Part shown: positions 1 through 8,342 of the stretch, one piece after another
Numbering within the stretch: position 1 is the first letter of the stretch
How the letters are laid out: the number at the start of each line of letters is the position of its first letter
Source of the DNA: an uncultured Alphaproteobacteria bacterium
GTDB lineage: Bacteria > Pseudomonadota > Alphaproteobacteria > RF32 > CAG-239
DNA length: 64,000 nt
Assembly: GCA_944391615.1 (NCBI GenBank)
Contig: CALXUE010000003.1
Location: forward strand, 41,469-105,468
Direction of reading: 5' to 3'
The notes under the pieces: model-generated
Seen by the model: only the letters and a program-made list of their open reading frames with translations
Database searches by the model: none
Told to the model about the DNA's origin: nothing
Program-made: the position numbers and the translations under genes

Positions 1-483
1 TCTGACCATGGTGCGCGCGCTTAAAATCTTTTTAACTTCAGCATCTTTACCTTTTTCCAGCATTTTTTTAATTATCCGGTGAAACTCTTCTACACTCAAA
101 TCTTGCGGATAAAAATTGCGACCGGCAAAACCATGTATGCCCTCAAAAATTTCGACCGGTTTGGGGTCCACGCCGTTTAAACCTTCAACTCCGCTCATCA
201 TTTGAAACAATTTTAAGGCTTTGGCTGCGTGCGTGCTTTGTTTGGCGGCTTCTTCCAAGCCTTTTCTCATGATACGGTTCATATGGTGGTCTTGCTCTTG
301 AGCAACGTCGGTCATCATTTTTCCGGCATTGACCAGATATTGAAGCGCTTTTTTATCCCCTTCCGATAATTCTTTGTAACCTGAAAAGTCTTTGTCTATC
401 AACTCTATCGGCAAAGTTTGGTTATTTATGATATCATCTAATTTTTCTTCACTTAAAGCAATCTCATATCCCTTAATTTTCAT
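1..483 (-). CDS. Partial M49-like (dipeptidyl peptidase III-like) protein, N-terminal 161 residues
   Basis: The reading frame is open from an ATG at 481-483 to the window edge, so the C-terminal part is missing. It overlaps the end of the upstream Memo-AMMECR1 gene by 11 nt, which implies co-transcription. The visible part is helical and soluble with no signal peptide. Phrases such as DFSGYKELSEGDKKALQYL and GRNFYPQDLSVEEFHRII recall the region before the zinc site in M49-type dipeptidyl peptidase III-like and Nudix-associated M49 proteins. The diagnostic HExxGH zinc motif would lie outside the window, so the family call is an inference. Confidence 0.4.
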   Translation of the reverse strand, partial: MKIKGYEIALSEEKLDDIINNQTLPIELIDKDFSGYKELSEGDKKALQYLVNAGKMMTDVAQEQDHHMNRIMRKGLEEAAKQSTHAAKALKLFQMMSGVEGLNGVDPKPVEIFEGIHGFAGRNFYPQDLSVEEFHRIIKKMLEKGKDAEVKKILSARTMVR

Positions 484-1975
484 TTTCTGTTATCTCCACC
501 GTATAAAATTTATATATTTTGATTTGGTTTGACCAATAGCTCGGATTTAAGCCGGCCGTGAATTTTAAGTCATTCAAAAAGTCTTGTTTGGTTTTATAAT
601 TTTGCCATTTGCTTGGTAAAAAGATGGCTTGTCTGTTGCCTGAGCGCAAAATAACACCGTCTGTCCCTGTGTTTAATTTTTCTAGCAAATCTTTTTCATC
701 TTTATATTTTACTTGTTCAAATCCTGTTATTAAGAGAATGGATATTTTTAGGTCTTTTGAAGACAGGGGCAATGGCTGCGGGAACTTTGCTAAAGCAAGC
801 CTTGCGTTTTCTGCCACATTTAAGGCTATGCCCTGTCCGGCGATGATACTGCCGTTTTCTTGGTGATTGCCGTCTTTATCCGTTATGCGAACATAGCAAG
901 CGCCCTTGTTAAACAATATGTCGTCATAGTCTTTACGCGAGGGTTTATATTCATGTTCATGGAGCAACATATCTTCAACCGAAACGCGCGCAATTTGCAA
1001 TAATTTTGCTCCATAAAGAGTCTTAAAATCTTCTAAAGATTTTTGCTCCCTTAAAATACTTTTATCTCTTGTTTGTGTTTCTATATCCAGTTCATAGCCA
1101 GAATATTTGTTGAACTGTTTCATTTCATGTTCGGCATTGACCAGGTCTATGGTTTTTGGGGTCAGATTTAATTCTTTAGCCATTAAAACTGCTGTTTCTA
1201 TGCCGATTTTGCCACAATTTTGATGTTCATCCGCACTTTCTGACAAGGGATTTTGAACATCTGAAAAATAATTAGACAAGTCGGCTGAAAATATAACCAC
1301 CGTATCTTGTTGTTGGGCGTATGGAGTCAAAGCTTCGGCTAAATCTTTTGGCTTGATGTCACTATAAAGAATTGGCACAAGGCTGAACTTATCCAATACC
1401 TTGGGCAAATTCTTTAACTGTTCGGTTAAAAGATTTTCTTTGGCAAAAGCTTTTGAGTGATAGCGCAAAGATTTTTTTTCACTCAATACTTCTGATATCT
1501 TTTCATTAATCGGGATATTGGCCAGCTCACCTTGCTTTAACAATCCGGCTCCTTTGAAATTGGCATGATGGGCGGGAGCTACAAATATGACATTTTTTAT
1601 GCTTTTTGAATAAGGTTTCAAACTTTGATATGCAGTTTGTGCAACCGCCTGCGAATATTGGTATCCGGCATGCGGAATTATAAAAATCTCCGGACGCGAT
1701 GAAAGCGGTGCTTCTTTTGAGGTATTGCCAATAAAATTTTCATATCGGGCTTTGGCTTCTTCTATCGAGGCCGGATAAAACAAGCCCGCGACAACTAACG
1801 GACGCGTTCTTTCAACATATTCTTCCGGAATTTCATAATCCGTTATCTTTTGCGGATTGGAGTCTGTGTGTTTGATAAAATTTTTGTAATTCACAAACAA
1901 TATCAACAAAATAACAACCGCTATCAAGGCATATTTGCCTAACTGAGAATAGCTTAAATTCAGGTTTCTTATCAT
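473..1975 (-). CDS. Membrane-anchored Memo-AMMECR1 fusion (AmmeMemoRadiSam B plus A)
   Basis: 500 residues. An N-terminal transmembrane segment (about 14-30) is followed by a Memo-family domain (about 55-330). The Memo motifs PHAGYQYS and APAHHANF carry the conserved histidines of this metal-site family, which is related to extradiol dioxygenases. A C-terminal AMMECR1-like domain (about 350-495) follows. The family's usual RGC motif is not recognisable; the equivalent place reads NGSIIAGQGI. Memo and AMMECR1 normally occur as separate partners with a radical SAM protein; here two partners are fused and no radical SAM gene is visible in the window. It lies 10 nt downstream of the HAD phosphatase gene and overlaps the next gene, so the three look like one leftward operon. 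The substrate is unknown. Confidence 0.8.
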   Translation of the reverse strand: MIRNLNLSYSQLGKYALIAVVILLILFVNYKNFIKHTDSNPQKITDYEIPEEYVERTRPLVVAGLFYPASIEEAKARYENFIGNTSKEAPLSSRPEIFIIPHAGYQYSQAVAQTAYQSLKPYSKSIKNVIFVAPAHHANFKGAGLLKQGELANIPINEKISEVLSEKKSLRYHSKAFAKENLLTEQLKNLPKVLDKFSLVPILYSDIKPKDLAEALTPYAQQQDTVVIFSADLSNYFSDVQNPLSESADEHQNCGKIGIETAVLMAKELNLTPKTIDLVNAEHEMKQFNKYSGYELDIETQTRDKSILREQKSLEDFKTLYGAKLLQIARVSVEDMLLHEHEYKPSRKDYDDILFNKGACYVRITDKDGNHQENGSIIAGQGIALNVAENARLALAKFPQPLPLSSKDLKISILLITGFEQVKYKDEKDLLEKLNTGTDGVILRSGNRQAIFLPSKWQNYKTKQDFLNDLKFTAGLNPSYWSNQIKIYKFYTVEITENEN

Positions 1976-1985
1976 GTTTTAAGTT

Positions 1986-2663
1986 TTACTCCTTGGCGGT
2001 TATAAGGCTATTATATAATTCTTCAAACCCTTTGAAGTGGATGATGCTGTTTGAGGTGTCTGATTCATCACCCCAAATAGACTTGTTGATGCGAATCGGC
2101 AGAGCATTGATGGCCTCGGCCATTAAACTATCTTGTGGGCTATCTCCTATAACCCAAACATTTTGCGGAGTGATTTGTGAGGCAGGCAAAAAATCTTTGA
2201 GCGCATAGAGGGCTTGTTCTTTGTGCGGTTTATCCGCCTCGGCCTCGTGCCCGCAAACGATGTTGCAGAATAAATCTTTGTCATATAAAAGCGGCAATTC
2301 ATATTCTAGCAAGCAGCGTTCCTTGTTGGTGACAATTATCATTTTTATGTGGTGTTTGGCAAAAAAATTCAAAACCTCCCGTGCTTTGGGAAATGATGAA
2401 ATTTCATCGGGTACTATTTTTTTATATATTTCGCGATACTTAGCATAAGCTGATGCTGCATTTTGAGGACCAAAAACATTTACAAAATTATCCTTGAACG
2501 ATAGGTTGCAATCTCTTTTTTCTTTAGAGATTTCCCAGTCAGGCAAATTATATTCCGCCAAAACCTGATTGACAGCCGCCACCAATGAGGAACGGCTTTC
2601 AGCTAGCGTATTATCCCAATCAAAAATGACATATTGTAATTTTGAAATATCTAATTGCACCAT
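1986..2663 (-). CDS. HAD-superfamily phosphatase (phosphoglycolate phosphatase-like)
   Basis: About 225 residues from the ATG at 2661-2663, which has a GGAG site about 8 nt upstream. A longer frame reaches 2756 but its first 31 residues look non-coding. The four HAD motifs are present: FDWDNTL (nucleophile Asp and acid Asp), IVTNK, the Lys in ADKPHKE, and VIGDSPQDS. A helical cap lies between motifs I and II, as in type C1 phosphatases. The enzyme should hydrolyse a small phosphate ester in the cytosol; the substrate cannot be read from the sequence. First gene of the leftward group with the Memo fusion. Confidence 0.85.
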   Translation of the reverse strand: MVQLDISKLQYVIFDWDNTLAESRSSLVAAVNQVLAEYNLPDWEISKEKRDCNLSFKDNFVNVFGPQNAASAYAKYREIYKKIVPDEISSFPKAREVLNFFAKHHIKMIIVTNKERCLLEYELPLLYDKDLFCNIVCGHEAEADKPHKEQALYALKDFLPASQITPQNVWVIGDSPQDSLMAEAINALPIRINKSIWGDESDTSNSIIHFKGFEELYNSLITAKE

Positions 2664-2770
2664 CTTTTTACTCCGCAAGGTATCATACGAAAAGTCAAAA
2701 TATTTTGCAAGCACATAAAAAAATATTCTTTGCTTGCGCAGAAAATATACGGCCAAAAAAAATCGTGTAA

Positions 2771-2842
2771 ACCCTTGTCAAACCTTGAAAATTTCTATTT
2801 ACAGACTTTTTTCCTTGTGGTATAATACGAGTCGTGGAGATA
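2771..2842 (+). promoter_or_regulatory. Cassette promoter, copy 1 of 3
   Basis: A -35 TTTACA (2798-2803), a 17-nt spacer and a perfect -10 TATAAT (2821-2826) lie inside a block of about 70 bp that recurs almost unchanged at 50716-50787 (same strand) and 60846-60918 (opposite strand). In all three places it precedes a Cys-rich secreted protein gene, so it is a shared, probably strong, sigma-70-type promoter with its leader. Confidence 0.85.
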
Positions 2843-2862
2843 AGTTGAAAGGTGTTTCGAAA

Positions 2863-3702
2863 ATGAAAAAACAAACTTTTTTGTTTTCAGCATGCAATGC
2901 TTTATTATGGCTTTTTAGTTATAATAATGTATATGCTGATGTTTCAAATTTCAAGACGACAGACAATTTCTTTTTGACCAACACACAACACACACAGTTT
3001 TTGTCTGATGCCTCCGACTTATCTCCAGATGAGTTTATCAAAGTTGCGCAAGTTTGCTGGATTATGGACACCGGCGAATGTTTTGGCGTTAATTTTATTT
3101 CCGCTGACAGAGATTTGAATAATCCATCTAACCCTGAAGATTATGTTCCCAAAGGGCCGACTGATTGTATTGAAGAAGGTTATACCATTACTACCTGTCC
3201 CAATGGCTATAAGGGCAACAAAGAATGTTTGTATGCCAAAGGGTATTATGCCGAATGTATTGAAGACTGTCCCAGTAATTATAAGCAATGTGAAGAGCCT
3301 TATCATGGTGTGGGGCAAGAATGCGGCGATGGTTATTACGCCAGTTGTCAATGCGACTACTGCGACGGCTATTCCTACAAAAAAGAAGATATTCCCGATG
3401 GCTATGTGGTGGATGGTGAGCCTTGTGTATCCTGTAACGGCGAAGTTTATAAAATCAAAGTCAACCCTTGTGAGGGTTATCAAGACTGCGGCTCGATGGG
3501 CGGCAAGGTCGGGGCAACAACGTGTTTATCCGGCACAAATATGATGTATAGCGAATGCAAACCTTGCCCGAGTTTAGGGGAATATGACACCTGCCCGCCG
3601 TGTTCGGTTTGTAGTTATGAAGAATGTTCCAACAAATATTATGTGACGGGTTGTGCTGCGGGCTGTCAAGATTACTGCGACTACTGCGCGTTTGAACAGT
3701 AA
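2863..3702 (+). CDS. Secreted cysteine-rich repeat protein, cassette 1
   Basis: 279 residues from ATG 2863, the start that gives a signal peptide (MKKQTFLFSACNALLWLF, then a YADV-like cleavage region). Transcription from the TATAAT at 2821 would begin just upstream. After a short linker comes a motif shared by all three family members (VAQVCWIMDTGEC), then a cysteine array with repeated C-P-x-G-Y and CxxC units (TCPNGYKGNKEC, PCPSLGEYDTCPPC) ending in DYCDYCAF. The many paired cysteines suggest a disulfide-bonded extracytoplasmic protein. The DUF1566-type gene 38 nt downstream is its constant partner. I do not recognise a named family. Paralogues: 50809-51693 and 59953-60822. Confidence 0.8.
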   Translation: MKKQTFLFSACNALLWLFSYNNVYADVSNFKTTDNFFLTNTQHTQFLSDASDLSPDEFIKVAQVCWIMDTGECFGVNFISADRDLNNPSNPEDYVPKGPTDCIEEGYTITTCPNGYKGNKECLYAKGYYAECIEDCPSNYKQCEEPYHGVGQECGDGYYASCQCDYCDGYSYKKEDIPDGYVVDGEPCVSCNGEVYKIKVNPCEGYQDCGSMGGKVGATTCLSGTNMMYSECKPCPSLGEYDTCPPCSVCSYEECSNKYYVTGCAAGCQDYCDYCAFEQ

Positions 3703-3740
3703 GAGAGAGAAAAAGTTTAATTATTATTTAGGAGGAGAAA

Positions 3741-4574
3741 ATGAGAAAGTTTTTATTATATTCATCGGCTTTGGTTGCTGGCGGTTTGTTGAGTGGTGGG
3801 GTGGCGAATGCGGCCTGTATCCAAACTCCAAGTTGTTCTTCATTGGGTTATGAAAGCACTTCCTCTTGTAGTGGTGGTATAAAATGTCCGTTTGGCAATG
3901 CGTGGAACTGTAATTTGATTAATAAAATAAATTCAATCAACACGCAGATAACGAATTTGACAACTAAAATAACCACGCTAGAAGAGAAAATTGTAACTAT
4001 AGAGAATAGCGCATCGTCAAGTAATTGTATAATCGGAGATATATTGTATTCGGATAAGAGTTGTTATCCGAATGTTATAGCCACAAAGAAACCAATCGGC
4101 GTGGTGTTTGATCGAGCGAATAAGTTGGCGATAGGGCTGGAGGAATCTCAACGATATTGGTCATATCCAGATTATTTTGATGTTCCGGGGTTGAGTAATA
4201 TAACATCGTCATCGGCGGTAACAGAGGATTGGCAAGGTAAAAACAATACGAGGGTAGTGTTGGAGTATTGTAAAGCGAATGGAAAGAGTTGTCCTGCGTT
4301 TGAGTATGTGAACAGCTATAAAACAGAAGGAACAATAGCTGGAGATTGGTACTTGCCGGCTTTTGGAGAATTAAAAGCTATATATGGTAATAAGAATGTA
4401 TTGAATATAGCGTTAGGAAAAATCGGCGGAACAAAATTGGGTGCAAATAACTATTGGTCTTCTTCCGAGGATTCTACTAACGGTGCTTGGTTCTTGGGCT
4501 TCGATGTTGGTTATGTGGACTACAACAGTAAGAACCACTATAACATTTACGTTCGTCCAGTCCTAGCTTTTTAG
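3741..4574 (+). CDS. DUF1566-type secreted protein with hypervariable C-terminus, cassette 1
   Basis: 277 residues with a strong AGGAGGA site. Signal peptide (1-24), a short Cys-rich segment starting CIQTPSCSSLGYES, a coiled coil rich in N/T/I heptads (about 57-90), then one DUF1566/Lcl-type domain (GDILYSDKSC, PIGVVFD, GDWYLPAFGELKAIY, NYWSSSE) ending in YVRPVLAF. The last 40 codons look like a diversity-generating retroelement target (see 4455-4574). The coiled coil would lift the lectin-fold domain away from the cell. Ligand binding or adhesion is inferred from domain type only. Paralogues at 51735-53075 and 58494-59858 have two such domains. Confidence 0.8.
   Translation: MRKFLLYSSALVAGGLLSGGVANAACIQTPSCSSLGYESTSSCSGGIKCPFGNAWNCNLINKINSINTQITNLTTKITTLEEKIVTIENSASSSNCIIGDILYSDKSCYPNVIATKKPIGVVFDRANKLAIGLEESQRYWSYPDYFDVPGLSNITSSSAVTEDWQGKNNTRVVLEYCKANGKSCPAFEYVNSYKTEGTIAGDWYLPAFGELKAIYGNKNVLNIALGKIGGTKLGANNYWSSSEDSTNGAWFLGFDVGYVDYNSKNHYNIYVRPVLAF
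4455..4574 (+). repeat. Candidate DGR variable region VR1
   Basis: Begins with TGGTCTTCTTCCGAG and ends with CCAGTCCTAGCTTTTTAG, ends that are identical in VR2 and VR3 even at silent positions. Between them most codons differ among the three genes, with changes mainly in codon positions 1 and 2 and a C or T in position 3. Invariant islands are GCN-TGG, TTG, TTC, GGT and AAG. Confidence 0.65.
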
Positions 4575-4597
4575 GTTCTTCCTCGTAAAAAAACATT

Positions 4598-4623
4598 AAG
4601 CCCGCTCATTTAAGATCGGGCTT
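4598..4623. terminator. Hairpin between convergent genes
   Basis: AAGCCCG (4598-4604) pairs with CGGGCTT (4617-4623). The T-run is better placed on the minus strand, where it would end ettA transcription; on the plus strand it follows cassette 1. Confidence 0.55.
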
Positions 4624-4649
4624 GGAGGTTTTAGTTCATAAAAGGACGT

Positions 4650-6329
4650 TTAACGATGCAAGGGTTTGTAGCGAATCGCATGCGGATTGCAAGCGTCTTC
4701 ACCCAAACGGCGTTTCTTGTCTTTTTCATATTCTTCAAAGTTGCCCTCAAACCATACAACCTGAGAATCCCCCTCATACGCTATAATATGCGTTGCCAAT
4801 CTATCCAAAAACCAGCGGTCGTGCGAGGTCACCAACACACACCCCGGATAAGCCATAATGCCTTCTTCCAAAGAACGCAAAGTGTCTACATCAAGGTCAT
4901 TGGTCGGTTCATCCAGCAAAATAACATTAGCCCCTTTGCGCAGCATTTTGGCCAAGTGAACACGATTGCGCTCACCTCCTGATAACTGCCCAACCTTTTT
5001 TTGTTGGTCGCCACCTTTGAAATTGAACTGGCCGACATAGGCGCGCGAGGGCATTTCTTTTTTGCCAAGTTGAATGATATCTTGGCCATCTGAAATTTCT
5101 TCCCACACTGTTTTGTTGGGATCTAACTCATCTCGGCTTTGGTCTACATAGCCCAGATCTACCGTATCGCCTATTCTCAGTTCACCCGAATCTGGTTTTT
5201 CTTGTCCGGTTATCATCTTAAACAAGGTCGTTTTGCCGGCACCGTTTGGTCCGATAATACCCACAATCGCACCCTTAGGAATCTTAAAAGACAAATTATC
5301 TATCAGCAATCTATCGCCAAAGCCTTTGGAAATGTTCTTGGCCTCTATCACCAAATCTCCCAGACGTTCGGTCATCGGGATATTGATATGTGCTTGTGTG
5401 ATTTTTTCTTTTGTGGCTTGAGACAACAATTCATCATAAGCATTAATTCTCGCTTTAGACTTTGCCTGACGCGCCTTGGGGTTCTTACGAATCCACTCCA
5501 GCTCGTTGGCCAATGTGCGTTGTCTGGCACTCTCCTCCTTGGCCTCTTGTGCCAAGCGTTTTTCCTTTTGCTCAAGCCAAGAGCTATAATTACCCTCATA
5601 AGGAATACCTTGTCCGCGGTCAATCTCCAATATCCAACCGGTTACGTTATCCAAGAAATAGCGGTCGTGGGTGACCATAACCACCGTACCTTTATAGTCT
5701 TGTAAATGTTTCTCTAACCATGCGACTGACTCTGCATCCAAGTGGTTGGTCGGCTCATCTAAAAGCAGCATATCGGGTTTTTGCAGGAGCAAGCGGCACA
5801 ATGCGACACGGCGTTTTTCTCCACCTGAAAGTTTGGTTACATCTGCATCTGCGGGTGGGCAGCGCAAAGCATCCATCGCGATTTCAATCGTGCGCTCCAA
5901 GTCCCAGCCGTCACAAGCATCTATTTTTTCCTGCAATGATGCCTGCTCTTCTATCAAGGCGTTCATCTCGTCATCGGTCATCTCTTCGGCGAACTTCATT
6001 GAAACTTCTTCATAGCGTTTCAACAAATCTCTGGTTTCTCCCAGTCCATCCATGATGTTTTCCATAACGTTTTTGTTTGGGTCCAGTTGCGGCTCTTGTT
6101 CCAAATATCCTACCTTGACGCCGTCTGCCGCCCAAGCCTCGCCGTTGAAGTCCTTATCAACGCCGGCCATTATCTTTAACAATGTTGACTTACCGGCGCC
6201 GTTTACGCCCAAGACGCCAATTTTTGCCCCCGGTAGAAACGACAAGGTTATGCCCTTAAATAATTCTTTGCCGTTCGGGAAGACTTTGGTTAAATTTTGC
6301 ATGACAAAAACATATTGATATGCAGCCAT
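4650..6329 (-). CDS. ettA: Energy-dependent translational throttle protein EttA (ABC-F ATPase)
   Basis: 559 residues, the usual EttA length. Two ABC domains are present, with Walker [10 protein letters not shown] and GPNGAGKTT, signatures LSGGEKRR and LSGGERNR, and Walker [12 protein letters not shown] and [11 protein letters not shown]. Between them lies the arm and linker region with [15 protein letters not shown]. EttA binds the ribosomal E site and gates entry into elongation according to the ATP/ADP ratio. The start has a good AAGGAGA site. It is transcribed leftward on its own, convergent with cassette 1. Confidence 0.93.
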   Translation of the reverse strand: MAAYQYVFVMQNLTKVFPNGKELFKGITLSFLPGAKIGVLGVNGAGKSTLLKIMAGVDKDFNGEAWAADGVKVGYLEQEPQLDPNKNVMENIMDGLGETRDLLKRYEEVSMKFAEEMTDDEMNALIEEQASLQEKIDACDGWDLERTIEIAMDALRCPPADADVTKLSGGEKRRVALCRLLLQKPDMLLLDEPTNHLDAESVAWLEKHLQDYKGTVVMVTHDRYFLDNVTGWILEIDRGQGIPYEGNYSSWLEQKEKRLAQEAKEESARQRTLANELEWIRKNPKARQAKSKARINAYDELLSQATKEKITQAHINIPMTERLGDLVIEAKNISKGFGDRLLIDNLSFKIPKGAIVGIIGPNGAGKTTLFKMITGQEKPDSGELRIGDTVDLGYVDQSRDELDPNKTVWEEISDGQDIIQLGKKEMPSRAYVGQFNFKGGDQQKKVGQLSGGERNRVHLAKMLRKGANVILLDEPTNDLDVDTLRSLEEGIMAYPGCVLVTSHDRWFLDRLATHIIAYEGDSQVVWFEGNFEEYEKDKKRRLGEDACNPHAIRYKPLHR

Positions 6330-6461
6330 GTATTTTTTCTCCTTATTTTTTGCTCTTTATTAACTCAGCTTAAACTATACTATTATTTCGCAAGTTGCAA
6401 TCTTTTTTGATTTTCGCTATAATGGTTCTATTGATTTGTTCGTTCGGGAGTGTTTTGTGAG

Positions 6462-7217
6462 ATGGACAATTATGCAAGTGTTGCCGTCTTTAAGGCCAAT
6501 TTGATTCATGCAGTGCCCAAAAACCTGCTGCCCGCTTTTGCTGAGATTTATCAAAAAGTGGATTATCAAAACTATTCTCCCGTTAAACGCCTGGAAGAAA
6601 AGGTCGGTATAAACGGCGTTTATAAAAATTATAATATTCCACTCAATATGAGCCCCGAAAATTTTGAAGCTCTCGCCAAGCCCATGCGCTTGTTTGAAAT
6701 GTTTGAGCGTGGGTTTGAGCCTAAAAATGATGGGGAAAAAGAGGTTGTTGCCAAACTTAAACCATTTAAGCCGCTTGCCCTCTCCCTTACTAAGCAAATG
6801 AGTGCAGATCTTATCAAGCTTAATCCCGAATTAGCTCAAATTGAGATTAAACACCCCAACCTTGTCCGCTCGCATATTGCGCTTATCTCCGGCGTGTGTT
6901 CCGGCTTTCCGGTTGAGGACATTAAGCAATTTATGGAAGCGGCCGGAAATCCTGCTCTTTTGGTGCAGATGAACAATCGCAAGCAGGAAATGAGCCGTAA
7001 AATAGAAGCAATCTCCGGTCAAAAAGGAGAGCCTTTGTTTGTTAACGGTCAAATCGTTTCTTATCAAGGATTAATCGAAAACTGGTGTCCTTCCGAAAAG
7101 ACTTATCAACGGATTTTGCAAAAGACACAAGCAAAATACAAAAATACCACACGCGATGATTTTAATGTTAACGCTTATATGGATTTTTTGGCTTCACGTG
7201 GGTTTTATGACGACTAA
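6462..7217 (+). CDS. Unknown soluble helical protein
   Basis: 251 residues from ATG 6462; a GTG at 6450 is in frame but overlaps the GGGAG ribosome-binding site. No signal peptide or membrane segment. Predominantly helical, with proline-rich turns (KPFKPLAL) and no recognisable catalytic motif. The last 4 bases overlap the end of the convergent gene 7214-7903. I do not recognise the family. Confidence 0.75.
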   Translation: MDNYASVAVFKANLIHAVPKNLLPAFAEIYQKVDYQNYSPVKRLEEKVGINGVYKNYNIPLNMSPENFEALAKPMRLFEMFERGFEPKNDGEKEVVAKLKPFKPLALSLTKQMSADLIKLNPELAQIEIKHPNLVRSHIALISGVCSGFPVEDIKQFMEAAGNPALLVQMNNRKQEMSRKIEAISGQKGEPLFVNGQIVSYQGLIENWCPSEKTYQRILQKTQAKYKNTTRDDFNVNAYMDFLASRGFYDD

Positions 7218-7903
7218 TTTTTTTGCCACTTGGATTTGATATGACCTATGCCACTGTCCGTGTTCTCGATATTTGATGAAGATACGCTTTGTTTTTCAAC
7301 TGACCGGACTCGGCTGGCTAAGGGTTGAACGCCTTGAACACTCTTAGATGCAGAAACAGGGGTTATTTTTTCTGGGACATGTATGGTTTGGACATTGCCG
7401 TCGCCGTCTTTTAACTTGACTTCTCCGACTTTAGCCAAAGAGCCTTTATTATATATTTTTTGTGCATTGGTTCTAGCTTTTGAATCTTTTTTATATATCA
7501 CGCTGGCATCATATGCTTGTCTTGGTTTAATTATCTCTCCGTCGGGCATTTTGATGGTGCCATCGGCATAAAGCGTTGCTTCAAAAATCTTTTGATTGTC
7601 AAATCTGGCATTTATTTCTTGGCAATCATACATACCATCCATTTGCTTTGAAAGGTAAACATTGGCTTTGGCCTCATTATAGGCATACATTCCCTGTGCT
7701 TGTTCTGCGTCATTTGCGGCTTTGCCTATCAATATGGCTCTGGCCAAGAGCTCATAGGTGTCATATCTTGAAGCGCCGCACGCAAGCCCCTGTCCTGCCA
7801 CTGCCCCCAGCGCCTTAACTTCATCTATATAACTCATTCCTGCCGCTTGGGCTTGTGTGCTCAAGAGTCCCAATATAACTCCTATTGCCAGATTTTTGCG
7901 CAT
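7214..7903 (-). CDS. Secreted protein of unknown function
   Basis: 229 residues with a clear signal peptide (MRKNLAIGVILGLLSTQAQA, cleavage after AQA). The mature part has a helical first half containing two cysteines (GLACGAS, YDCQEI) that could form a disulfide, and a charged, low-complexity C-terminal tail rich in S, K and V. The start has an AGGAGG-type site. No family recognised; periplasmic location is inferred from the signal peptide. Confidence 0.75.
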   Translation of the reverse strand: MRKNLAIGVILGLLSTQAQAAGMSYIDEVKALGAVAGQGLACGASRYDTYELLARAILIGKAANDAEQAQGMYAYNEAKANVYLSKQMDGMYDCQEINARFDNQKIFEATLYADGTIKMPDGEIIKPRQAYDASVIYKKDSKARTNAQKIYNKGSLAKVGEVKLKDGDGNVQTIHVPEKITPVSASKSVQGVQPLASRVRSVEKQSVSSSNIENTDSGIGHIKSKWQKN

Positions 7904-7982
7904 TTTTCCTCCTTGGTTTGGCGAAATTATAGCTCTTTTGTGCTCAAGAGCAAGTTTTTTTGATATTTTTTTAAAATTATGG

Positions 7983-8011
7983 TTGACAAAGCTATCAAAT
8001 TAACTTATGTT
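7983..8011 (+). promoter_or_regulatory. Promoter of rpmJ
   Basis: TTGACA (7983-7988), 17-nt spacer, TATGTT (8006-8011), about 30 nt before the rpmJ start. Confidence 0.7.
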
Positions 8012-8041
8012 GCAGGCAAATATTTGTGAAGGATAATGACA

Positions 8042-8167
8042 ATGAAAATTTACAGTTCTTTGAAATCTAAGAAAACTCGTGATAAAGACTGCAAAGTTGT
8101 TCGTCGTAAGGGTCGCGTTTATGTTATTAACAAAAAGAACCCGAAGATGAAGGCTCGTCAAGGTTAA
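8042..8167 (+). CDS. rpmJ: Ribosomal protein bL36
   Basis: 41 residues ([20 protein letters not shown], then [21 protein letters not shown]), typical of the proteobacterial bL36 type that lacks the full four-residue zinc site. It is a component of the large ribosomal subunit. A single gene with its own promoter and terminator. Confidence 0.95.
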   Translation: MKIYSSLKSKKTRDKDCKVVRRKGRVYVINKKNPKMKARQG

Positions 8168-8195
8168 TTGATCGCGGCTGTTTTATAGTTTTGTT

Positions 8196-8229
8196 AAAAG
8201 CCCTGCTGTTTTTAAGCGGGCTTTTTTTT
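8196..8229 (+). terminator. Terminator of rpmJ
   Basis: AAAAGCCCTGC pairs with GCGGGCTTTT (one mismatch region), followed by a run of T. Confidence 0.85.
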
Positions 8230-8293
8230 GGGAACTCCCCGTTCCTTTATGAATATTTTAACATATATATCTCCCATATAACAACAACGTAAA

Positions 8294-8323
8294 AATAAAA
8301 GCGGCCCCCAAGCCGCTTTTATT
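8294..8323 (-). terminator. Terminator of pyk
   Basis: AATAAAAGCGGC (8294-8305) pairs with GCCGCTTTTATT (8312-8323). On the minus strand it is followed by a T-rich tract, 20 nt after the pyk stop. Confidence 0.85.
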
Positions 8324-8342
8324 TGTTGTTTTTGCTCCCCTC

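Noticed and set aside
3019..3483. Long open frame antisense to the Cys-rich gene (similar ones at 50983 and 60346)
   Set aside because: Shadow of the codon pattern of the Cys-rich genes; no start signals.
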